DNA from: Pseudomonadota bacterium
GTDB lineage: Bacteria > Pseudomonadota > Gammaproteobacteria > Burkholderiales > Gallionellaceae
Assembly: GCA_021783855.1 (NCBI GenBank)
Contig: JAJXTL010000090.1
Coordinates: 1 to 11,456, forward strand
Length of the DNA stretch: 11,456 bases
Direction: 5' to 3'
The position numbers and the translations under genes were made by a program. The notes under the pieces are model-generated. The model had not been told where the DNA came from. It saw nothing but the letters and a program-made list of their open reading frames with translations, and searched no databases. Every line of letters begins with the position of its first letter. The stretch's first letter is position 1. This document shows positions 1 through 6,093 of this stretch, in pieces.

Positions 1-576
1 GTAATTGATCATGTTTCGGCCACTGATCGAGACAAGGCAATGGCAGTTGTTAACCGTTTGGCAGGGAAAGCATCCGCTGCTGAAACAGCGGCGACACCGG
101 ACGATTTTCTCAAGCAGGAGTTCTTGAATTTAAACCTGGCTCGACTGAATATTGATGCGCAGTTGCAGACTGTTATCGAGCAACGAGTAGATGAAATTCA
201 CAAATCCATGAGAGTTGGGGCGTCATTGGCAACAGTCTTCTTGTGCGGGAGCACATTGGAGGGGTTGCTGCTTGATGCCGCAAGCAAACAGCCGCAACAA
301 TTCAATAGCGCGAAGTCCGCGCCAAAAAACAAAGATGAATCAGTAAGAGCGCTTAATGATTGGACGCTGGATAGCCTAATCAATGTTGCGCATGAGGTAA
401 GCCTTTTGTCTTTGGATGTTAAGAAATATGGACACGCGCTGAAAGATTTCAGAAATTACATCCACCCGCGTCAGCAAGCTTCGCAGGGATTCCGTCCAGA
501 TCAACATACAGCCAAAATTAGTTGGCAGGTGTTGCAAGCTGCCATTGCTGATTTAAGTGGACAAAGGAACAAGTGA
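1..576 (+). CDS. Conserved hypothetical protein of type I RM loci (5'-partial)
   Basis: The frame is open from base 1, so this is the 3' part of a gene that starts outside the window. The internal ATG at 40 is a poor start because its only purine-rich site (AAGG, 34-37) lies 2 bases away. About 191 residues are visible. Counting from the ATG at 40, the features are a hydrophobic segment FLCGSTLEGLLL (about residues 66-77) and, near the C-terminus, the block DFRNYIHP (136-143) in a helical context. I remember this pattern from uncharacterised proteins encoded inside hsd operons, which fits the hsdR downstream. RNYIH resembles the R-x(4-6)-H motif of HEPN RNases but has only three residues between Arg and His, so I do not assign nuclease activity. 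Function is unknown. It ends in a GTGA overlap with a tiny possible ORF at 573. Confidence 0.7.
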   Translation, partial: VIDHVSATDRDKAMAVVNRLAGKASAAETAATPDDFLKQEFLNLNLARLNIDAQLQTVIEQRVDEIHKSMRVGASLATVFLCGSTLEGLLLDAASKQPQQFNSAKSAPKNKDESVRALNDWTLDSLINVAHEVSLLSLDVKKYGHALKDFRNYIHPRQQASQGFRPDQHTAKISWQVLQAAIADLSGQRNK

Positions 577-641
577 ACAGTCAGGCTGATGAGTGTCGGG
601 GTGCAGGTGGCGGTGAACGCTTAGCGAAGGGAATGGGATAA
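573..641 (+). CDS. Possible 22-codon coupled micro-ORF
   Basis: A GTG at 573-575 overlaps the TGA of the preceding gene as GTGA. A purine-rich AAAGGAA at 563-569 lies 3 bases upstream, and the frame runs to TAA at 639-641. The peptide is glycine-rich and unlike anything I recognise. It fills most of the 68-bp gap before the RhuM stub. The only reason to record it is that the same stop-start overlap recurs at 872 and 919. It may equally be chance, or the residue of another deleted gene. Confidence 0.18.
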   Translation: MNSQADECRGAGGGERLAKGMG

Positions 642-644
642 GCG

Positions 645-875
645 ATGGAGCAGACAAAAATTCATATTTTCCAGGCCGCAGACGGTGTGGTGCGGCTTGA
701 GGTTGCCCTAGATCAGGATACGGTGTGGCTGAACCAGCGCCAAATGGCGGAATTGTTCGACAAGGATGTGCGGACAGTAAACGAACACATCCATAACCTG
801 TTTGACGAGGGAGAACTGGTTCCTGAGGCAACTATCCGGAAATCCCGGATAGTTCAAGTGGAGGTTGAACGATGA
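645..875 (+). pseudogene. RhuM-family DNA-binding protein, truncated to its N-terminus
   Basis: The 76 codons match the start of the RhuM (Virulence_RhuM) family, which is common in type I RM clusters. A short N-terminal strand region is followed by VWLNQRQMAELFDKDVRTV, a helix-turn-helix-like segment (about residues 28-46), then FDEGEL and ATIRKSRIVQ. Full family members run to roughly 300 or more residues and normally continue after RIVQ into an EG-R/HYNLD-type block. Here the sequence switches at once to a Shine-Dalgarno-like GAGG and stops, so about three quarters of the gene is missing. The junction looks like a clean deletion ending just before the next gene's ribosome site. The stop overlaps the next start as ATGA (872-875). 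An AAGGGAATGGG stretch lies upstream of the ATG at 645. The stub could still make a small DNA-binding peptide; I cannot tell whether it is expressed. Confidence 0.72.
861..864 (+). promoter_or_regulatory. Ribosome binding site kept in front of the BRO stub
   Basis: GAGG lies 7 bases before the ATG at 872, inside the last codons of the RhuM stub. It supports the ATG at 872 as a genuine former start codon and marks the 3' side of the apparent RhuM deletion, because similarity to RhuM ends just before it. Confidence 0.45.
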
Positions 876-922
876 GTAATATCAAACTCTTCCAGAATCA
901 GGAAATCAGGGGGGCAACATGA
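872..922 (+). pseudogene. 16-codon remnant of a BRO-family (Bro-N) antirepressor gene
   Basis: The peptide MSNIKLFQNQEIRGAT ends at TGA 920-922. Its first 13 residues are nearly the canonical opening of Bro-N domain proteins as I remember them (MSNIKLF-N--IR, then a tryptophan and WYFSV-type segment). After Arg13 the match stops, and GGG-GCA-ACA-TGA follows, so almost the whole gene is gone. The start sits in an ATGA overlap with the RhuM stub (872-875), and the stop sits in an ATGA overlap with the next gene (919-922). Its coding sequence also supplies the G-rich ribosome site of the next gene. It now probably works only as a translational relay or leader, if at all. The identification rests on a short match from memory. 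Confidence 0.55.
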
Positions 923-2583
923 AATCGCATCACATGGAAACATCAGTAAAGCTTCACGCGCTGCTTGAATTACCTGGTGAAAACGAGGTGGTGGAGTTCA
1001 AGGAGGCGAAGAATGGCTACGATTTCACCAAACTGGGTAAGTATTTTTCCGCATTGAGCAATGAGGCCAATCTGAAGCGCCAGTCTGCTGCCTGGCTGGT
1101 GTTTGGCGTGAAGGACAATCATCAAGTGGTGGGTTCAAGCTTTCGCTCGTCGCGCAAGGATTTGGACAGTCTGAAAGAAGAAATCGCGAACAAGACCACC
1201 AACCGGATTACCTTTATTGAAATTCACGAAGTGCAACATGCGCATGGGCGGGTAGTGCTGTTTGAAATTCCCGCCGCACCCAAGGGGTTGCCCATTGCAT
1301 TTGACGGGCATTATTACGGACGGGATGGTGAGGCATTGTCGCCGCTGAATCTGGAGGAGATCGAGCGCATACGTGCGCAAGCAACGACGGAGGATTGGAG
1401 CGCGGCAACAGTACCCAGCGCTGGGTTGGACGATCTGGATGCCGAGGCATTGCAGGTCGCACGAAAGAACTTCAGGAATAAATTCCCGGACAAAGCTGCA
1501 GAAGTAGACGGCTGGGATGATGCCACTTTCCTGAATAAGGCCAAGCTGACCATCAAGGGGCGGATCACGCGAACTGCATTGTTGCTGCTCGGTAAGGAAG
1601 AAGCTGAACATTTACTCTCACCTGCTGAGGCCAAGATACGCTGGCTATTGAAAGACGCCCAGGGGAATGATCGCGATTATGCGCTGTTCGGCATGCCGTT
1701 GCTACTTGCCGTGGACAAGGTGTACGCCAAAATCCGCAACCTGAAATATCGCTATCTGCTTGATGGCACTCTATTCCCGGAAGAGACGGACCAGTATGAG
1801 CCGTATGCCATACGGGAGGCGCTTAACAATTGCATTGCGCATCAGGACTACACGCTGGCTGGCCGCATTAATGTGATCGAACGGGATGAGAGCCTGACTT
1901 TCACCAATTTGGGTAGTTTTGTGCCGGGTGATGTGCAGCGGGTGGTGATGGAGGATGCGCCGGAGGAGCATTACCGCAACCGTTTTCTGGCTACGGCCAT
2001 GTTCAATCTGAAAATGGTGGATACGGCGGGTGGCGGCATACGCAAACTTTTCATGTTTCAGAAAGCACGATTTTTCCCATTCCCAGATTACGATATTTCC
2101 GATAGGCGCGTGAAGCTGACTCTCATGGGTAAAGTGCTGGATATGGACTATGCCCGTTTGCTTGCCAGCAATGGTGATTTAACATTTCAGGAGGTAATTG
2201 CGCTGGATAAGGTGCAGAAGCGTTTGCCGCTCAATGACCAGGAAGAAAAAATGCTGAAAGCCAAGGCGCTAATTGAGGGGCGGAAGCCGAATTTTTTTGT
2301 AGCTAAAGCAATTGCACAAAAAACTGGACAGAAAGCGAGCTATAGCAAGTACAAGGCTTTTGATAAGCAGTATTACCTTGATCTGATTTGCAAGGCGATT
2401 GGCGAGCATGGCTCGCTTACACGCAAAGACATTGACGAATTGCTTTGGAGCAAACTGCCGGACTGGATGGATGAGGTGAAGAAGAAACACAGGGTTACCA
2501 ACCTGATGACAGAATGCAGGCAGCAAGGAAAGATTGTCAACGAAGGTTCTGACACTCAACCAAAATGGGTCATTTTAAAATAA
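919..2583 (+). CDS. AlbA_2 / HATPase-type ATP-binding protein of type I RM locus
   Basis: This 554-residue protein has three parts. The N-terminus carries an AlbA_2 (Schlafen-like, predicted nucleic-acid-binding) domain, about residues 15-140, with the typical VVEFKEAKN (24-32) and a WLVFGVKD strand. The middle, about 290-390, looks like a HATPase_c_4 ATP-binding module: REALNNCIAHQDY (299-311) corresponds to the N-box REA-NA--H-DY, and DTAGGGI (368-374) to the glycine-rich lid. The C-terminus, about 470-554, looks like a winged helix. Such proteins are often called RecG-like or transcriptional regulators, but no helicase motifs are present. Its place just upstream of hsdR matches accessory ATPases known in type I RM operons; whether it modulates restriction, senses something or acts on its own is unknown. 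The start at 919 is supported by a run of G (909-914) and the ATGA overlap; a second ATG at 934 lacks a ribosome site. Confidence 0.85.
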   Translation: MKSHHMETSVKLHALLELPGENEVVEFKEAKNGYDFTKLGKYFSALSNEANLKRQSAAWLVFGVKDNHQVVGSSFRSSRKDLDSLKEEIANKTTNRITFIEIHEVQHAHGRVVLFEIPAAPKGLPIAFDGHYYGRDGEALSPLNLEEIERIRAQATTEDWSAATVPSAGLDDLDAEALQVARKNFRNKFPDKAAEVDGWDDATFLNKAKLTIKGRITRTALLLLGKEEAEHLLSPAEAKIRWLLKDAQGNDRDYALFGMPLLLAVDKVYAKIRNLKYRYLLDGTLFPEETDQYEPYAIREALNNCIAHQDYTLAGRINVIERDESLTFTNLGSFVPGDVQRVVMEDAPEEHYRNRFLATAMFNLKMVDTAGGGIRKLFMFQKARFFPFPDYDISDRRVKLTLMGKVLDMDYARLLASNGDLTFQEVIALDKVQKRLPLNDQEEKMLKAKALIEGRKPNFFVAKAIAQKTGQKASYSKYKAFDKQYYLDLICKAIGEHGSLTRKDIDELLWSKLPDWMDEVKKKHRVTNLMTECRQQGKIVNEGSDTQPKWVILK

Positions 2584-2592
2584 ACCTGATAG

Positions 2593-2641
2593 ATATTTAA
2601 AAGAGAAATATGCTAAAAAATATAAATACTTTTATGTATTT
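2593..2641 (+). repeat. Two adjacent short AT-rich inverted repeats in the gap before hsdR
   Basis: ATATTT (2593-2598) pairs with AAATAT (2606-2611) across 7 bases, and AAATAC (2624-2629) pairs with GTATTT (2636-2641) across 6 bases. They lie in a markedly AT-rich 135-bp gap (2584-2718) between the ATPase gene and hsdR. They could be operator half-sites or weak RNA hairpins. Neither is a convincing intrinsic terminator: the stems are all or nearly all A-T and no clean U-run follows. In AT-rich DNA such short repeats can arise by chance. Confidence 0.3.
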
Positions 2642-2717
2642 CAATGTGTTGACATCTTTTAAATCAAATGAGCTCATGAGAGTCTGCATTGTATTGACCT
2701 GCGTGAAGGTGAGCTGA
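2610..2717 (+). CDS. Possible 35-codon leader ORF before hsdR
   Basis: ATG at 2610 follows a weak AAGAGA and runs for 35 codons to TGA 2715-2717, one base before the hsdR start at 2719. The end of the ORF contains the AAGGTGAG ribosome site of hsdR, so translating it would run ribosomes onto the hsdR start. The peptide is AT-rich in codon use and has no recognisable domain. It could be a leader, a gene remnant like the stubs upstream, or chance. Confidence 0.22.
   Translation: MLKNINTFMYFNVLTSFKSNELMRVCIVLTCVKVS
2649..2677 (+). promoter_or_regulatory. hsdR: Weak candidate promoter for hsdR
   Basis: A perfect -35-like TTGACA occurs at 2649-2654. At 17-bp spacing the -10 position (2672-2677) reads GCTCAT, a poor match, so sigma-70 recognition is doubtful. 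The position, about 40 bases before the hsdR ATG within an AT-rich gap, is what makes it worth listing. An 8-base palindrome TGAGCTCA (2669-2676) overlaps the would-be -10 and could be an operator. Confidence 0.25.
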
Positions 2718-2718
2718 C

Positions 2719-5700
2719 ATGTCGAGAAAACTCACTGAATCCGCCATCGAAGACTTTGCCATCAAGCTGTTTGAGCGCTTGGGCTACAGCTACGTTTACG
2801 CGCCGGACATTGCACCCGATAAGGTGAATGGCGAAGCCAGAGAAGGTGCCCTGGGGCATGGCGAACAGCCGGAGCGTAGCCATTACGGTGAAGTATTGCT
2901 GACAGGGCGGCTGGAGCAGGCAGTGAAGCGTATCAATCCCACGTTGCCGCCTGCGCTGTTGCATGACGCTCTCAAGGAGGTGCATCGCATCAGTTCGCCC
3001 GAGATGTTGGCGAACAACGAAGTGTTTCACCGCCTGCTAACCGAAGGCGTGAAGGTGAGTCAATCACTAGACGGCTTTGATCGCGGTGATCTGGTGTGGT
3101 TGATTGACTTCGCTCACCCGGAAAATAACGAGTTCGTCGTCGCCAATCAGTTCACGGTGATCGAGAACCATCAAAACAAGCGGCCTGACTTGGTGCTGTT
3201 CGTCAACGGCATTCCGCTGGTGGTGATTGAGTTGAAAAACGCCATTGATGAAAACGCCACGATCAAAGCGGCGTATCAGCAACTCGAAACCTACAAACAG
3301 ACTATCCCTAGTTTGTTTACATCCAATGCCTTGCTGGTGATCTCCGATGGACTGGAAGCCAAGGCGGGTTCGCTTTCCGCAGGTTTGAGCCGTTTCATGG
3401 TTTGGAAAAGCGCAGATGGCAAGGCAGAAGCCTCGCATCTGGTAAGCCAGTTGGAAACGTTGATACTAGGTATGTTGAACAAGGCTACGCTGCTGGATTT
3501 GTTGCGCCACTTTATTGTGTTTGAGAAGAGTAAGAAAGAAGACCCGCAAACCGGCGTGATCAGCATCAGTACGGTGAAGAAACTTGCGGCTTATCACCAG
3601 TATTACGCAGTGAATGCAGCGGTGGCTTCGACGTTGCGCGCGGCAGCCGTGGCGGATGTATTGCGTCAATCGCCCGTCAGTTATGACTTGCCGGGCGTGG
3701 CGAATCAGCCCAAGGGCGACAAGAAGGCCGGTGTGGTGTGGCATACTCAGGGTTCGGGTAAGTCGCTTTCCATGGTGTTTTACACCGGCAAGATTGTGCT
3801 GGCGCTGGATAACCCAACCATGCTTGTAATTACCGACCGAAACGATCTGGACGATCAGCTGTTCGATACCTTTGCCTCATCCAAGCAACTGTTGCGGCAG
3901 GACCCAGTGCAGGCAGCGGATCGCGGGCAGTTGAAGGAGTTGCTGAAGGTGGCCTCGGGTGGCGTGATCTTCTCCACTATTCAGAAATTTCAGCCCGATG
4001 AGGGCAATGTGTATGAGCTGTTGTCCGACCGCCGCAATATTGTTGTGATTGTCGATGAGGCACACCGCACGCAATACGGCTTTAGCGCCAAGACCGTGGA
4101 CGATAAAAATGCCGATGGTGAGGTGATTGGCAAAAAGGTGGTGTATGGCTTTGCCAAATACCTGCGCGACGCGCTGCCAAACGCAACCTATCTGGGTTTT
4201 ACCGGCACACCGATTGAAAAAACTGATGTGAACACCCCGGCGGTGTTCGGCAACTATGTGGACATCTATGACATTGCGCAGGCGGTGGAGGATGGCGCGA
4301 CGGTGCGGATTTATTACGAAAGCCGTCTGGCAAAAGTCGGCTTAAGCGAAGAAGGCAAAAAGCTGATTGCCGAACTGGACGAAGAGCTGGATCAGGAGGA
4401 ACTGACTGATACGCAGAAAGCCAAGGCTAAGTGGACCAAGATGGAGGCGCTGATCGGCAGTGAGCAGCGTATCAAGAATATTGCGAAAGACATCGTCAGC
4501 CATTTTGAGGCCCGGCAGGAGGTGTTTGCAGGCAAGGGTATGGTGGTGAGTATGTCGCGGCGCATTGCCGCAGAATTGTACAAAGAGATCATTGCGCTCA
4601 AGCCTGGGTGGCACTCTGATGATTTGAACAAAGGCGCAATCAAGGTGGTGGTGACGGCTGCCTCCAGCGACGGCCCGCTACTGGCCAAGCATCACACCAC
4701 CAAAGAGCAGCGCAAGCAATTGGCCGAGCGGATGAAGAACGACGACGATCCGCTTAAGCTGGTGATTGTGCGCGATATGTGGCTTACCGGCTTTGATGCA
4801 CCGAGCATGCACACTCTCTACATCGACAAGCCGATGAAGGGTCACAACCTGATGCAGGCGATTGCGCGGGTGAATCGGGTACATAAAGACAAACCGGGTG
4901 GCCTGGTGGTGGATTATCTGGGTATTGCCGCTGACCTTAAGGAGGCGCTGTCGTTTTATTCCGATGCGGGTGGCAAGGGTGATCCTGCATTGGCGCAGGA
5001 GCAGGCGGTCAGCCTGATGCTGGAGAAGCTGGAAGTAGTGTCCGCCATGTATCACGGCTTTGCGTATGAAAATTATTTTGAATCTGAAACATCTCAAAAG
5101 CTGTCGCTAATTCTGGCTGCGGAAGAGCATATTCTCGGGCTGGAGGATGGTCGAAAGCGCTATATCAACGAGGTGACCGCGCTCTCCCTGGCTTTTGCCA
5201 TCGCTGTGCCGCACGAGCAGGCCATGGATGCACGCGACGAAGTGGGATTTTTTCAGGCGGTGAAGGCGCGTTTGGCCAAGTTTGACGGTACGGGGGCAGG
5301 ACGCAGCAACGAAGAGATCGAGACCACCATCCGCCAAGTGATCGACAAGGCGCTGGTGTCGGAGCAGGTGATCGACATATTTGACGCGGCGGGCATCAAG
5401 AAGCCGGATATTTCTGTTTTGTCCGATGAGTTTTTAGCTGAGCTGAAAGGTTTTGTACACAAGAATGTTGCGCTGGAAGTGCTGAAAAAATTGCTCAATG
5501 ACGAGCTTAAAGCACGCGCCAAAAAGAATCTGGTGCTGAGCAAGAGCTTGATGGAGATGCTGGAGAACGCTATCAAGAAATACCACAACAAGATATTGAC
5601 CGCTGCCGAGGTGATGGAAGAACTGATCAAAATCAGCAGGGAGATCGTCGCTTCCGATGCCGAAGCCTCGCACATGGGCCTGAGCGATTTCGAATATGCG

Positions 5701-5964
5701 TTTTACACGGCGGTTGCCAATAACGCCAGCGCAAAAGAACTGATGCAACAAGACAAGCTGCGCGAGCTGGCGGTGGTGCTCACGCAGCGGGTGCGTGAAA
5801 ATGCATCGATAGACTGGACGATCAAGGAAAATGTGAGAGCCAAGTTGAAAGTGATTGTGAAGCGAACCTTGCGCCAATTCGGTTATCCGCCTGACATGCA
5901 GTTGCTCGCCACGGAAACGATCTTAAAGCAGGCTGAGATGATTGCGGAAGAGCTGGCTCTGTAA
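2719..5964 (+). CDS. hsdR: Type I restriction enzyme, R (endonuclease/translocase) subunit
   Basis: This 1081-residue protein has the standard HsdR architecture and length. The N-terminal nuclease domain carries a PD-(D/E)XK site: RPDLVLF with Asp157, then VIELKN with Glu171 and Lys173. The superfamily 2 motor follows: motif I TQGSGKS (343-349, Lys348), a motif Ia-like VITDRNDLDDQ, motif II DEAH (446-449), motif III GFTGTP (ending at Pro498), motif V RDMWLTGFDAP and motif VI QAIARVNR (ending at Arg720). The remainder, about 780-1081, is the helical C-terminal region that in this family docks on the methyltransferase. Together with HsdM2-HsdS it would cut unmodified foreign DNA after ATP-driven translocation. 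All visible catalytic residues are intact, so it appears functional. AAGGTGAG (2706-2713) sets the start. Its stop overlaps a small ORF as TAATG. hsdM and hsdS are not in the window. Confidence 0.96.
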   Translation: MSRKLTESAIEDFAIKLFERLGYSYVYAPDIAPDKVNGEAREGALGHGEQPERSHYGEVLLTGRLEQAVKRINPTLPPALLHDALKEVHRISSPEMLANNEVFHRLLTEGVKVSQSLDGFDRGDLVWLIDFAHPENNEFVVANQFTVIENHQNKRPDLVLFVNGIPLVVIELKNAIDENATIKAAYQQLETYKQTIPSLFTSNALLVISDGLEAKAGSLSAGLSRFMVWKSADGKAEASHLVSQLETLILGMLNKATLLDLLRHFIVFEKSKKEDPQTGVISISTVKKLAAYHQYYAVNAAVASTLRAAAVADVLRQSPVSYDLPGVANQPKGDKKAGVVWHTQGSGKSLSMVFYTGKIVLALDNPTMLVITDRNDLDDQLFDTFASSKQLLRQDPVQAADRGQLKELLKVASGGVIFSTIQKFQPDEGNVYELLSDRRNIVVIVDEAHRTQYGFSAKTVDDKNADGEVIGKKVVYGFAKYLRDALPNATYLGFTGTPIEKTDVNTPAVFGNYVDIYDIAQAVEDGATVRIYYESRLAKVGLSEEGKKLIAELDEELDQEELTDTQKAKAKWTKMEALIGSEQRIKNIAKDIVSHFEARQEVFAGKGMVVSMSRRIAAELYKEIIALKPGWHSDDLNKGAIKVVVTAASSDGPLLAKHHTTKEQRKQLAERMKNDDDPLKLVIVRDMWLTGFDAPSMHTLYIDKPMKGHNLMQAIARVNRVHKDKPGGLVVDYLGIAADLKEALSFYSDAGGKGDPALAQEQAVSLMLEKLEVVSAMYHGFAYENYFESETSQKLSLILAAEEHILGLEDGRKRYINEVTALSLAFAIAVPHEQAMDARDEVGFFQAVKARLAKFDGTGAGRSNEEIETTIRQVIDKALVSEQVIDIFDAAGIKKPDISVLSDEFLAELKGFVHKNVALEVLKKLLNDELKARAKKNLVLSKSLMEMLENAIKKYHNKILTAAEVMEELIKISREIVASDAEASHMGLSDFEYAFYTAVANNASAKELMQQDKLRELAVVLTQRVRENASIDWTIKENVRAKLKVIVKRTLRQFGYPPDMQLLATETILKQAEMIAEELAL

Positions 5965-6074
5965 TGCCAATCCGCATAACCAATTTCGAAATTTTCATAG
6001 ATTCTCGATTTTTGCGCTACAGAGAATTGAACACACAAGCTGATCCTGGCGACAAGACTCAAAAACGCCAGTAA
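5964..6074 (+). CDS. Possible 36-codon ORF coupled to the hsdR stop
   Basis: ATG 5964-5966 overlaps the hsdR TAA (TAATG), and the frame stays open for 36 codons to TAA 6072-6074, 19 bases before porB. This covers nearly the whole 129-bp hsdR-porB gap. It has no strong ribosome site of its own, so expression would need reinitiation after hsdR. The first half is hydrophobic and aromatic (NFEIFIDSRFLRY) and the second is polar and charged. I do not recognise it. It may be the start of a deleted gene joined to other sequence, as with the upstream stubs, or chance. I saw no convincing sigma-70 promoter for porB in this gap. Confidence 0.25.
   Translation: MPIRITNFEIFIDSRFLRYRELNTQADPGDKTQKRQ
6046..6071 (+). 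repeat. Small inverted repeat upstream of porB
   Basis: CTGGCG (6046-6051) pairs with CGCCAG (6066-6071) across a 14-base A-rich loop, ending 22 bases before the porB ATG. A GC-rich 6-bp stem without a following U-run is not a terminator. It could be a binding site or a modest hairpin in the porB leader. Confidence 0.3.
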
Positions 6075-6093
6075 GCATTCGAAAGGTGGAAAT

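Noticed and set aside
40..875. A toxin-antitoxin pair formed by the first protein and the small RhuM-like ORF.
   Set aside because: The small ORF matches the start of RhuM rather than any antitoxin family, and the first protein's R/H motif does not have HEPN spacing.
919..2583. RecG-like helicase function for the AlbA_2 protein.
   Set aside because: No Walker A, DEAH or other helicase motifs are present; the ATP site resembles the HATPase (GHKL-type) fold.
2593..2641. Intrinsic terminator after the ATPase gene.
   Set aside because: The stems are 6 bp and almost entirely A-T, with no GC-rich stem or clean U-run, so termination is unlikely.
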